NCBI RefSeq assembly: GCF_000003815.2
Contig: NC_049991.1
Span: 15,270,202-15,334,201, forward strand
DNA length: 64,000 bases
Reading direction: 5' to 3'
Source of the DNA: Branchiostoma floridae
Taxonomy: Eukaryota > Chordata > Leptocardii > Amphioxiformes > Branchiostomatidae
Each line of letters starts with the position of its first letter. The first letter of the stretch is position 1. Made by a program: the position numbers and the translations under genes. The notes beneath the pieces were generated by a model. It worked only from the letters and a program-made list of their open reading frames with translations. It was not told where the DNA came from and ran no database searches. Below are positions 21,320-34,400 of this stretch, one piece after another.

Positions 21320-24300
21320 ATGCCGCCGAAAAAGCCTGTAGTCAAGGCAGGAGCCAAACCAAAGCCCAAGGGGGCGACAGGAGCTAGCTCTGGAGCGAAA
21401 AAGCCAGCAGCAGGTGCTCCTGCCAAAGCCACAGCGGCCCCTGCAGCCACTGCTAAAGGTAAGTAGGGTAAAAGTTAGGAGGGGGCGGAGCTGTCTGCTT
21501 AGGACAAGGTGCTCGTGGTGCAGATTGATCTTAAAATTCACCCTGTTGCCCTTTAAGTTGTAAAATTCTGTCGATTTTGTTTGATATGACACCGATTTCG
21601 GGGACGAAACGCAGAGGCCCGGTACGCGGTAGGACGTTTCGTGCAGAAATTGAATAATTATGAAACATGACTATGCCGGAAGTCATGTTTCATAACCTTG
21701 GCTAATGCATGGAGAACAAAAGTAGCTATGCTATACCGGCAGCCCCATGTCGCTGTGCTTGTGCATCATACAATACGTCTATAATTAGTGTAACTTACTA
21801 AAATAAGCAAAGACACCCAAACAAACAACTGAGCCCTCTTCTTAATAGACTAACCCAGATTCAACCTAATCTCTAAGCAGATGTTAGAAAATCACACGTA
21901 ACGTTTTTCAATCTCACGGGACCTAGGCTTTGCCTGATGTTTCGCGAAAACGGGAATTGCAGAACGGTGACGATTTGTCTTTCTACATCTTCTTTGATAT
22001 TAGACTGAAAACAATTTTTTTATCAGAAGGCCTCAAAAGACTACAAGTTTAACAAGTACAGAAATTTATAGTAGATAAACACAGGTGTACTACGGCTCAG
22101 AGTCTGCGTAGACTTCGATCGCCAACTCTTTACTGATGTGATTCCATCTTATCCGAGTTAAACAAAGTTATGCAAAGGCTTTGATATAGACGTTGCACAA
22201 GATATTGATTTAGTCACGGTGTAGTGGATGTTGGCTTATTGAAAGGATATGTTTGCTCAGGACCGGGGAATATAAAGACGTAAAGAAAACAACACAACGC
22301 AACGGACTAACATGAAGTCGAGCAGGATCGGAGACAATTTTGTCATACGCATAGATGAGCTCTATTGATCATGTATGGAAATTCATAACATCATACCTGT
22401 AACTACGAATCTATGTATCTTGGAGATCATGATTGTCATTATGCCACCATTTCCTCGATCACAGAAAAACCCGAAGAACCTAAGGAGATACCGGAAGTGA
22501 AGATAGTCCTCAAGCAGCTGATCGACGTGCTGATGAATGATACAGGCGACAAGATCAAAGAGTCGGGAAAGTACGAAATATCTACAGTACTTGTAATGTT
22601 AACGTTATGTATGTTTAATTTACGTAAAAGTTACGTAAGATAGACATTTCTGTGGTAAGTCATGATGAGAAGAGGTGGTCGCTTGGGCAGGTTTGACTGT
22701 ACGACGCAATGAACGTAATTAAGAGCATTCAAGCAATATCAATTTTCCACTTTAAAAATATATGACGAGGCATCACTAAAAAAAACTAATTCTTGAAGAT
22801 GATGTGTTCCACGACAGATGGCCTCTTGTTATTGACGAGTCGGACCGAGTGTCCACCTTCCTGCGGTACCAGGACACAAACTACCTGAATGCCAAAAACC
22901 CCGGGGACATGGAGCCGGAGAGGATACGCATGGCGATTATCGGGGCGATCAGGTGAGTACATAGATAGGTTTGTAAAAGTACTTTCTAACACAGCGCGCT
23001 GGTGGTATAACTACTTCTCCTGGGCAACTGCCTTCTCGGCATAGAGAACCTCTACCCCGTGAGCCATATTGATAATCACGAATCAGCGCTATCTCCAAAA
23101 ACAAACACCACCGTTCCGAATGTCTGCGGAAGAGGCCACTCACACTCATTCTCGTGCATTTAGAATCGCTGAAAAGGGCGAAAAAAATACTGTTTCCCAT
23201 GCCGGGAATCGAACCCGGGCCTTGTGGGTGAAAGCCACAAATCCTAACCACTAGACCACATGGGATGACATGCCTCCTACAGCCCATAAAATACACCGCA
23301 TTTTTTGCAATATCTTAACTGAGCAACATCGATTGATTCTGATTGATTTATTCTCCGTAGTTTCTCATTATTGTCACCAAGCCTATAGCTAGACCCTTGC
23401 AGTCCTTGATAGCTATAGTGACGTCGGTTGCTGGTTGGTTGGCCTTGCAATTGGTGGCACCCGAACCAACAAGTGAAAAATTTGCAAATGGCGGTAAGCA
23501 ATTAAACGATGACGTATATTCTGACCTTAGCGCTGTTAAAGACGTTTAATTATAAAAAGGAAAATATTCTTCTGTTCTATTATAGGTTCGGGAAGCCGGT
23601 AGTGCTGGACATGATGGACACGCACATGTTTCACGCCGCCGCCGACAAGTTTGATGTCGTGCAGAAGGGCCTTCTGGAGTCCGTGATGACCAAGGACATC
23701 CTTGTAGATCAGAAGTAAGTGGCCAGTTAACCTTCACCTTTTACAACTAACATCATCGGCATAAAATGGAGACTAATTGACATGTAATTCCAAAATAAAC
23801 GCGTGTAATTATGACGATGACGTCGGAAAGACGGGGAGGGGCGCTCATTAGGGAGTGGAGGTTACTAAAGTTTGTTTATTCATCTGTTTACATGTAATGT
23901 TATGTAAGTAAACAGTTATAGATAGGGGAAAATGAATAAAAAAATGCATGCGCTGACATTTTGCTTGAATTAGACTTGTCAAAAATGCAAATAACAGTCA
24001 AAAATGACATTTTTCTATCGAACTTTGGGTCTTTTCAACATTGCACCATGTACTGTATTAGGAATTTGAGAATTCAATTTTTTAGTGACCCGTTGTCAGT
24101 CATTAGCCTGATTGAATCTCGCTTATAGCAGCCTGCCCAACATCCAACCGGCCTCCTAGCCGGTACAGCCCCAGACAGCAGAGTTTGTATTATACAGATT
24201 TATCATTCTTTTATTTGCTATCATGACTTTTACTCGTGCAGATACACGTCTCTGGTGAAGGACACGGACCCCGATGAGTACACGGATCAGTCCTCCGCGT

Positions 24301-24404
24301 TCCGTCACGGCATGGTGGACGGCTTCAGGTTCATCCTCATCACCAGCATGGCCTCCCCATCTCCCGAACTCATGCAGAGGATGTACGTCATCAGGGTGCA
24401 GTAA
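21320..24404 (+). CDS. IQANK1 C-terminal-like protein
   Basis: Five exons: 21320-21458, 22465-22570, 22818-22952, 23586-23714, 24242-24404; 223 aa with consistent phases. Residues 1-46 are a low-complexity Lys/Ala/Pro tail. The rest reads 'WPLVIDESDRVSTFLRYQDT', 'NYLNAKNPGDMEPERIRMAI', 'GKPVVLDMMDTHMF' and a C-terminus ending '...LMQRMYVIRVQ'. From memory this pattern matches the C-terminal part of IQ motif and ankyrin repeat protein 1 (IQANK1), a poorly studied protein. The vertebrate form is much longer; the IQ motif and ankyrin repeats are absent here. Either this is a compact stand-alone version, or the family assignment is only to the domain. The first ATG lies in a good context after a GC-rich leader. 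The biochemical role is unknown. A tRNA gene lies antisense in intron 3. Confidence 0.7.
22993..23130. repeat. SINE-like dispersed repeat, copy 2
   Basis: Second copy of the repeat seen at 19686-19812, here about 65 bp beyond the 3' end of the tRNA-Glu gene in tRNA orientation. The proximity may be chance; copy 1 has no tRNA beside it. Confidence 0.55.
23194..23265 (-). tRNA. trnE-UUC: tRNA-Glu (UUC)
   Basis: 72 nt including discriminator. The 7-bp acceptor stem pairs TCCCATG with CATGGGA. The D-arm has GGTCTAGTGGTTAGGA (A box), and the anticodon stem-loop TTGTGG-CTTTCAC-CCACAA gives anticodon TTC. The GGTTCGATTCC B box is intact. A T-run about seven bases downstream on the minus strand can end Pol III transcription. 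It sits antisense in intron 3 of the IQANK1-like gene. All stems pair, so it looks functional. Confidence 0.95.
24117..24200 (-). repeat. Dispersed repeat family A, copy 2 (reverse)
   Basis: The reverse complement shows AACTCTGCTGTC, GGAGGCCGG, GATGTTGGGCAGGCTGCTATAAGC, matching 3386-3475 and 42792-42872. It lies in the last intron of the IQANK1-like gene. Confidence 0.55.
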
Positions 24405-25410
24405 TCCGACGTCTCACCCTCCTGCCTATGTGTGGAGGAATACTTGATTTTTAACCTCCTTGGTATACCAACCCCATAAAATCGGTGTGCGCTAATGAAC
24501 TGGACGGGTAGGCAACGGCTCTGCTCCGTAGCGAAACATGCGAATCCTCGATGGTAGAAAATCTACATTGTAACAAGGCTAACTGTTCGGAAGATCATGA
24601 TATATGTTCACGATAAATGTGATGTGTTATATAGTGCTTTTTTTTCCATTTACCAAAACAAAAGTGCAATGAACACGCACAAGTCAAACGAAACTTGGAA
24701 TACAGCACACACTGACTCTAATGACTGTGTATATACGACGGTCGATGGCTACAGAAAAAGACAAGTAAATGATTTCACTTCTAATAGCCGCGAGATTATT
24801 CACTGCTACGCTGTCGTTTAGTATAACTAACCACACTGGTTCCATGAAAAGCATGCAGCCACATTCAAGAATACCAAGGGCTATTTGGGATTATACAGTT
24901 AACGTTAGTGTCCAATCAAGGACCTTTGCTACAATGGAGATGTTTATAAGTAACGTAACCATTCTTCATTAAACACGTTTATAACTTGACTTTTTGTCGT
25001 GATACTTTTGATCCTTTTCTGTGCCTCATGGTGAAACTTAGCAAGTTGAACTCAATATTCTATGTCAAAAAGAAAATCGTAAGTCCCTAAGACCCCTTAT
25101 CAGCGATAACAATCAGCTCTCCTTGCTTGAGTACCCTTGAGAATTAGCCAGTCAACGGTTTGTAGCAGACGACAAAGTGGCCACACCCCTTTCCGTTTGC
25201 CATAATCCTCATTTGAGTTTCCCGCCATTTGCCGTTTCATTTTTGGCCAATCAGAGAAGAGAACGGACGCTTGTTTGTCACGTGACGACGCGGCCAGCTG
25301 ATTTCAGTTTGAGCGGTCATTTCGAGACGAACAGTAGCAAGTAGCAGACATCGCGCACATTTAGTAGTAATTCTTGCATATCTACAGCCTCAAACTCTCA
25401 GGGAATAGTC
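24405..25410 (+). promoter_or_regulatory. 3' flank of the IQANK1-like gene and CCNF promoter
   Basis: The left half is AT-rich 3' UTR-type sequence. The right part, just before CCNF, holds a perfect E2F-type site TTTCCCGCC (25218-25226), a CCAAT box in GGCCAATCAG (245-254 of the same row, i.e. 25245-25254) and a palindromic GTCACGTGAC E-box (25277-25286), within 60-200 bp of the start codon. This set is normal for a cell-cycle gene. No TATA box is evident. Confidence 0.6.
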
Positions 25411-28400
25411 ATGAAAGGTAGGTTATCACTTTTCTTATCATCTTTGTCACAATTCTGCACCGGGAGAGCTAAATAAAGCACAATCGTGAGATTTTGGAGG
25501 GAACTTTAAACGGCAACATGCTTGGGGCGCTGTGGGAGGGCGAAATTCCGATGCATGTAGCAGTTTCCACTTTTCAGTAGTAACGGCTAATTGGTTTCAG
25601 TACGACTAAATGGATATTTTCGAAGCCTACTAAGTAAAATATATATCTAAGATCCATTAGTATTTTTGTGATATGTGGTGTGTGTGTAGATTGTTTGACC
25701 CTGGCCTGGGCAGGGCGGGTAGGTCTTGCCGCGCGCGCCAGTCGTATGTAATTTTGGGTCGTAATCTGGGACAAGTTTTCTGACCAACGACCGGCAAAAT
25801 CACCTAGAACATTCTTATAGCTCCAGAAGACACTGTGTGTGTGTGCGTACAGTTGATCGCGTTGTGTTTGGTGATAAATTCAGGCAACTTGTTACTTTGT
25901 TGCACTGTAAACAGAGTAACGTGTCTTGCGAGGCAGTGCCAAGAAAACCTTAGCCGAGGATAATTATGCGCACGCCCGCCTCAAAATGACTGTTATTTTC
26001 TGTACAATCAAGTAGGCGTTGAGGTCACGTATATGTCCTCACTTAACGGATGCTCACGTTGTTGTGTAAAAGCTATAAGGTCACAGAAAACTGTCCGGAC
26101 TAAGTAGCTGCGTGTCCTTGAATGGCGTCAAGCGTCCCCGGACGGACGACCGTTACGCTGGCCGGTAAACCGCAGCCCAACCGACGCGCGCCGCCGGCGA
26201 ATGCCGCAGTGTTTGGTTTCCTGATTATTTTCCAACCGTTACTTTTATCCCGCGAACGAAAGATAAATTTGTGATTGAGATTATAACGTCTTCCAATCGT
26301 TTATGAACATTCGTTTTATTTTTCGAGCCGTTTTGGAAATTGTTTTGTTTCAAACTTATCGTTTGTTTTGAAATGCAAATTACTGAAATCGACGTTATGT
26401 CGTCTGCACATCGTTTTAGGAGTTCAGGACGAGGTAAAGACTATTGCCATAGGATCGAAATCTTTGTTTTCAACACTATCTTTCAGATTGGAGCCTTACA
26501 CACCAAATTTTGGCTGTTCAGGAATTATTTTCATATACTATGACTTTTGTTTCCACTGGTATCAGTGTTTGTACAGGTGGCCATCGACACTGATACTTTT
26601 GTTCAATGTAATGTCTCATTTTTCTGCAAATGTTTTCTAAGAAAATGGACAGACAATATAAGTCGATTCTGTCCAATTGTTATTAGAGAAAATCAAATAA
26701 TTTTTTTCTCAAGAAATTCAAATAACAGGTACATTTACTCAGTATAAAGTACACTAATCTGAAAATTGGGTTAATAAACTTTATTTAATATAAGAATATG
26801 ATACTATATGATAATATAAGATTACAAAGTAAGATATCGACAACTACTATAGAGGATCAGGTTCAGGTCCGGACCTGAACCTAAACCTCTGGACTCGGAC
26901 CTGGACTCGAACCTGATCAAGCCAAAAGGTATCCAGCCCTAGTTGAAATCCTTCAAACAAGTTTTTTTTTTTAATTGTGGTGTGATGTTTTCTATATTAC
27001 AGTTTATAAGGGACAATCTCTTGTTTTGTATTTTCCCATCTTTTTGGAAGTATTCTCAAAAATACTTAATCTTATATTGACTGACTTTTAGGACCAGGCA
27101 GACAGTAAATCCATAGCCTCTTAGCCCTTATTCAACCTCCTTGGTCTTAGTTGAAATATTTCTAGAATCATCATCAGATTTATCCTCAGGTGACCCCATC
27201 CCATGTCCAGCCTGGCCCAGAACAAGCTGTGGGGGCCATCACAACATAGGCTCGTGCGAACCAGAGCAATGGGTGTGATAATTTTAGTAATGGCCATCAT
27301 TGTTTATCCTTTTGCAGTAGAAAACCAGATGACTAGAAGGAGAACATGCCGTCGCTGCAAATCTGTGTACAAGCAATGCAAGCCCAGCGTGAGGAAAGCC
27401 CCCGACATCTGGGCACTCCCGGAAGAACTGCAACTCCTCATGCTTAGGTACCTCCCAGCAAAGGACCTTGCCAATATGAGACTGGTAAGACTTGTTTTGA
27501 AAGAGAGATGTAAACATCCACTTCACATACACCTGGATATGCAGTTAGAGATGCCTTACAAAAAACTACTCGCTTTATATGTGACATGTTTCCATCTGTA
27601 TGTTGAATACTAGTAGAGAAAGCAAGTTTCAGATAGTGTTAGTCAAGAAAAGAGCAAGTCTAGTATGGCCAGAGGAATCAACTACTGTATCCAAGGCATG
27701 GACTACAAAGCAAATACACTGAGCATCAAGTTTCTGTGTTTTTGGCGCTTAGATGGCTGGTGTTATAGCTAGAAGGAGTTGGTGAGATACGGTCATTGTG
27801 TAATTGTCAGTAACCTGACCTCAAACAAAATATCCGGCGTGCAGTCGGCACACAAGGTCTAATGTTATTCAAATCACTGCTAACGACTTTTCAATGTGCG
27901 CCAAGTAAAGTTGTAGGGAATGACTATACAGTATACATCTGATAGCTTTCCAAATAAGAAGTTTGGACCAAATGTCAAGAGGGGTTTAAGAGGTGCAAAG
28001 ATTTTGTTTGTTTGACAACTGAGTGTGCCTTGAGTACTCAGTCTAGGTCAAATTTGGTGACCTCTGGTACCAAGGTTCAAGTTTGTTCAACCTGTTTATG
28101 AAAAGAATTTGTATACAAGCACTATCAAAAGAGTTTCAACACCACTGTAACTGTGCATAACATAGCATTGTGTACAGTACCCAACATACACAGAACTCAG
28201 TTAGCAAAGTCAAACAAAGATCCTTTTGGTATGGTGAAAAAAACGTGACAGCAAGGAATTTCAATTCATAAATTCAGCCTCCTTGTTGAAATTACATTGT
28301 AACTTACACATGTGCTGTGATTTTCAATGGCAGGTCCACTCAAGCTTCAAGCAGCTAGTAGACAACAACCCTACGCTATGGGTGAACACTAACTTTGGGG

Positions 28401-31400
28401 GCATCTGGCCCAGTCCAGCCAATGTGGAACAGCTGAAAAAGTGAGTATGTGAAGGAAATGTGTAGAGGAAGGTACTAAGATAAAGCTCCTTGGTATTATT
28501 ATATATAGCAGACTTCATTTTAGAAAGGATTAAGGGAAGATTGCTGACCTTTTAAAACATGAAAGGACCGAGTATTTCATCCCATTTCTGTTATACTCTA
28601 TTTCTGTGCGTTGATATTTTTGGGGCATTTTTATAAGTGTTAAAAACTTTGTTGAATGTTATAACCAATGGCAATTGTAGTCATCTGCTGTCCGTGGACA
28701 AGAATGACATACATTTTCTCCCTACTTCAGAATTGCAGAATACGGAAACCTGGAGCTACTTATCAAGTTGGGAGTGGCCTATCTGTACAATGAAGGATGT
28801 GAGTAATCTATACGTCTGTATATAATGTATACTTATAGACTGCTTTTTCGTTTGCAAGATTTCGTTTGTAAAATTTACTGTCTTGCAAAAAAGTAGCAAA
28901 ACTTAAAACAGATACTGGTGTAAGCATGATATTTGTACCCTATTAATGATTTTTTTATGAGAGGGAGACAAAATAATATAAGAAATAATTCATACTTGAC
29001 AAGCAAGTGTTCCTCTGCAATTCATGTACTTGCCAGATTTTTGAACACTTTCTACCTTACACACTTTAGTAAAACAATAAATTTTCCTTTCTTTCAGTTC
29101 CCGAAATCGAGGGTGAGCAGGCGAGCAGGAACGGTGTCCGTGCAGCCGAGTTCTTCATGAAGTCAGAGGAGCTGGTCCGAGCGGCAGGCACCCCACCCTT
29201 CACCTGGCTCTTCATCCGGCCTCCATGGACCACGACCGGCACCTGCTGCAAGTCACTCGCTTTCAAGACTATCAAGGACCAGGCAGCTAGCTCAGAGGTA
29301 TGTGGTTCTGATGGCAACGACCAGTGGAACACTGATGCTGTTTGGATGATGAAAAGATCTTTTGGATTTCAAACCACCTGTATTTTACTATTTTTAGTCG
29401 CCACACAAGTAACATGTAAAGTAACATGATAACAAATATCCAAATTATTACTATGAATAACATGTGAACGTTGTTTTATTGACATTTATTGTATTAACTT
29501 TGTTTCTTTTTTCTTCAGAATACCAGTCCAGCCTTGCCATTCTGCATAGCCAAAGCACAAGGACTCTTTGATGTAAGTTGTCCATTTTACAATTATACAG
29601 TTGTTAGTTGGTCTTCTCTGCTCATGCTTAATAAGAGAACAAACCTTCATTGTAGAAGAAAATAGAAAACATAGAAACCCCTAGAGTACAGTCTCAGCAG
29701 TTTTCTTGAATACATGGTGTATATTTCTGTTTGTGATTACAAGTATGTTGCCAGCTGAATAGATTGAAATCAACAGATTGATCCTCCTGTTTGTGCGTTA
29801 GGACGAGGAAGAGCGGTCAGAGGCAATCAAATGGTTTGAGAAGTCAGCCAACATGGGATCTGAGTATGCCACCTTTACTATGTGGGAGCTCAGGCACAAG
29901 GACCAGGTGAGTTGTGCTTTGTTAAAGCAGACTCTTGAAAGTATGCACAAAGCATGCTTTTCAAGTACCAATTTTTTCATCATGATACACAGTACTTTTT
30001 TAACAGTGCTGATAAGGTATAATATGAGAAAGGAACACATGTATCATCTGAAAATGGCATCAAAATTCATTTATCAATCTTTGGAACATTGATTACCAAG
30101 AGGGTCCAGAGAACATGGCAAAGATTGGTACTTGGTAGAAGAGTTACGTAACAGATTCAACTTCAGAAATTGATCAATAATCATATGTAAACTTCAGAAT
30201 CATCCGATTGCCAAGCCCTGCACTTCACATCCAAGACAGGTTAATGCTGTCAGGGTTACTTAGTGCGCTACTTTACAAACATTGACTTATAGGAAAAGAC
30301 ACTTTCTGAAGTCTGGTTCTCTCTCCCACAGATGATCGAGCCTGTAGGTAGCAGACATGCTGTTAGACTGCTACGAGAGATTACTGCTTCTGGCTCCTGG
30401 CAGGCACAGGTGAGGACTGATCTCATATCTTTTCAAGCTAACCGTGTATTTCAAAAATATTCACAGCATGTACAGAAATGAAGATCAAGTAGCCTCCACA
30501 TTAGTCTCTATGATTAAGCTTTTTTCTGATGGCATATCAGTTCTATTGCATTAAATTCTAAGTAAACAACCCTAACTACAAGTCCACCATTCAATGAATT
30601 ACATCAGGAATTTTTGTCCTCTGTTTTCGTTTCCTGTTTCACAGCTGGAACTGTGCAATGGATATGCCAAGGGTCTGTACGGCGGTGTGTGCGCTGCGCA
30701 GGCGGCTGAGGTGGTCAGACAGTTCGTGCTGTCCTCCCAGCCCTCCTACAGCCACAGGATCTTCGAGATTCAGAAAGGCATGAACAACATCATGAGGTAG
30801 GAGCCAGGCATGTTTCTGTGTTCTGTAGCATGATGTTATTCATCGGCACAATTTAGAAGTAGGAAACAAAAAAATATGCATACCCATGCCAGCTGATAAA
30901 ACTCAGTTTCTGCCCCCCTGACAGTGTAAAAAGTGCCAAGTTCATACAGTCTAACTATGTTGGAATAATGATGGTTTTGTTTAGACACCTATTAAGTTGA
31001 GTGCAGATCTATATTTTAACTTTTGTTATTGTTATTTACACTGTAAAGTAGTAATAGTAGTTTCAATCAAAAAAATGTAGATAAAATGTGGAAAGTGCTG
31101 GCAGAGACCAATATGATCTGCATGTGGTCTTCCCTTGTCTAGTGTACCAAAATATCAATTGACAACAATTGCCACAGATGATAAAAGAGTCAATGATTGT
31201 ACACTGATGTTTCTGCCCACAGATTTATCTTGGTAGACTGGTTGGTGGAAGTTGCTTCCATGAAGGACTTCTCGACACAGGTGCTTCATGCGGCCGTGCG
31301 CTGCGTGGACCGTTACCTCATGACACACAAGACTCCGCGCTCCAAGCTGCAGTTGGTGGGGGTCGCTTCCATGGTGCTAGTAACACGGTACGACAACTGT

Positions 31401-34400
31401 CTGGTTTCATCTTCTGCACATTTCATACATATTGACTATATGACATTCAGGGCTCAAAATATTTTTTTGTATCCAAAATTGAAGCAGGGCACCTAATTTC
31501 TGACTGTGGGTGCACGGGTGCGCCTACATATTTGTTTGTTTGTTTGTTTTGTAAGTTGTAACATTAGCTCTCACATTGTGTCCTGTTTGTTTCCACCATA
31601 AATATCTTTTGTGCATCTATTCCCAAACATGAACTTTGAGTCATGTTTTATGTATGAATAGTCCTTGTTTCTTTTTCCAATGCAGTGGATAAGCATGGTT
31701 TCTTCTTGACTGGAATTAAGTCTGTCTATTATTTCCCCAGATATCTTGCCAAGGACATCCTGACAGTCCGTGAGGCCGTCTGGCTGACAGACAACACCTA
31801 CAAGTACGAGGATGTGGTCAGGATGATGGGGGAGCTGACGGCCACGCTTAGGGGAGAAATCAGGGTGAGTGTGAAACACGGAACCTTATGTTTATACCCT
31901 TGTACAAGTTGTAGTGCCTAGGTCCATGTATACATGTAGGGCAGGAAGTTTTCTTGCTGTTTCAGTATACGTAGGGGGGTGTATTCTGACAGGATGGGAT
32001 TGCTAGTCCTTCCCCTTAAATGTGCTCGAGGCGCCTCCTCAAATACAGGACCCCTATTTTACGTCCCTTCCAAAAGACGAGTCGAGCTTCAACAGTGATG
32101 CCTTCCATGGACTGAATTGGCATCTTCCGGTTCCCAATAATTGCTACATTCCCCCATTGAACCTTTAAAAGCCTCAAATTTTGAGCTACAGAAAATTCCT
32201 CACAAATCTAACAGCATTTGGTAAACGAAACCACTGTTGCTTTGGGGAAAAAAAACATTAAAAATGTCATAAACAATTTTTTTTCTCTTCAACCTTGTTT
32301 CTTGACACAGGCCCTGACCTCAGCAGACTACTTGGACCTGTTCTTCAAGCTGCAGTTGCTGGACCAGAGGACCAAGTGTCTGGCAGCCTACATCTGTGAC
32401 CTGGCCCTGCTGCAGACGGAGATCATGGGCACCTACAGTCCTGCCGTCATTGCTGCAAGTGCGCTGCTGCTAGCCAAGATGACTACCAACAAAGGTACCT
32501 AGCTTACATGCAAATGCCTAAGACATTGTATCTTCAAGATCTTAATAATCAGTAAGCCTGGTATACAACCTTTGGAAGTGGGCTAAATATAAGGACTACA
32601 TCAGATTCTCATGCCTGAAATAGAAGAAAGCAATTTCTCTAAGGAGGGGTTGCAGGGAGTTGTGCATGTATCTCATTTCCTGTTACATTATCAAGGTCTC
32701 AAATGGTTTCCTTTGCCTGCTAGATGCTGAACTATGGTCCAGTCACATGACACAGTTCACTGGCCTTCAGGTCGTGGACCTCCTGACCTGCACGCTTCAG
32801 GTCTACCACAAGTGGTGAGTGTCATAGATCTTTCCCTTCTACATGTACTGAACTCAATCAAGATTTTCTTTGCCTCTGACTACAATACAAACTGTAGCCA
32901 TGTTGTTTGTCTCTGTTCAATCATAAATTTAGTATTCAAGCATCAATATGCATTTCATCGTCTGCGGATACTACATGTAATACTTTCACAACATATAAGT
33001 GGTTGAACAATGAGACAGACATATGAGAAAGACAGTCTCTGCAACATAAGACACAACTTTGCATATAAAAAAGATATAGGCCTCGGTCTGCCTGAGTTGC
33101 AAAGTTCTTTTCTGTAGATCCACTTCGCCGATTTCCATAAATTCAGTCTAGCTTTTGATGTGTAAACATGCTAACGTTGATCACCCCTCTTTCAGTTTGT
33201 GCCAACCCCCGCCACGGGATCACCACAATAACCCCCTGACCGCGGTCAGGCAGCACTACGGCGACGAGCGCTTCTGCAAGGTCAGCGAGATCGAGCTCCT
33301 CAGCAACAACGAGCTGATAGCAAGGCTGGGATTGGACAGCAATGTTGCAGCAGAGCCAATCACGGCTGACTTTGCAAACCAGAAGTTGAACATAGACATC
33401 CTGGGATCCTCTCCAAGACCAGTCAAGAGTGCAAGGTGGGTAGATTTACATCATCAACAAGCAAGAAGAAACTGAGTTAAGTTTGCACAGATTATCTAAA
33501 GCATGAACATTTTGGGGTTAGCAAAGACTGACCCATCTTCGAAAAAGTTCTTTTGTTTTAAACACAGAAAAAGAATGAATGCTTGGACCAGGTTTTCATA
33601 TATATATTTAGTCAACTTTTGGCAACCTTCTGCGATGCCTGAATTGAGCTCATATTCTACTCTACTGTTTACAGTTGCACTGGTAATATGAAACTGACAT
33701 TTTTGTTCCTTCTATCAGACCCTGCCCTGACCAAGAGGCAGACCGCAGCACCATGGTGACGCCCATCATGGAACTGTCCATGGACAACTCTGGGTACGAG
33801 GGAGACATGGAGAGTGAGGGAGAATACCTGGGTAAGGAACACTGCTGTGCTAGTAGCTCCAATGTTAACAAGAATTGATAAGCATAAGTCCATGATGAGA
33901 GACATAGCATATATAATGTAATGAATATGGTTGGAGAACAGGTTCAGTCCAGTTTTCTGCATGAAGTCCTGTAGTTATCATGAATTCCATGATGTACTGA
34001 TTGAACAGACATACAAGGGCATTTTGGCAACCATCTGTCACCTTCCTCACACAGGGCAATGCTAACTAGTTCTACTTCGCACTGCAGCTAGTTATTGCTG
34101 CAGTTACCAATAGATGCATGGTTGTGAATAAAGAACTTTGATACTGGGTTCTGATCTATACTGCATGAGAAATTGTCACTTAAACCGAGCCTTGTTTTGT
34201 TTTGTCCCATCTGTAGACATGTCCGATGAGGAAATGAGTGAAGATGACCACGGAGAAGACGAGGTGTGCACCTGCTGCTCAGCAAGTGCCTCATCTGACA
34301 ACGCTTCTGATTGGCTGGATGTCATCAGCCCCACCGCAGCTAACAAACCATTGTTCAGGACACAGATCGCTGTTGACCAATCCATGACCAGTATGGACGT

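Noticed and set aside
22949-23296. 115-aa open frame over the tRNA and the adjacent repeat
   Set aside because: Chance frame through a tRNA gene and a non-coding repeat.
27203-27317. Alternative upstream start for CCNF exon 2
   Set aside because: A TTTTGCAG acceptor at 27310-27317 and the ATG AAA G first exon after a good promoter give a frame and length matching the family.
31960-32180. Possible SINE tail with GTCCCTTCCAAAAGACGA
   Set aside because: Looks like a dispersed repeat, but I found no second copy in the window and no Pol III boxes, so it is not listed.
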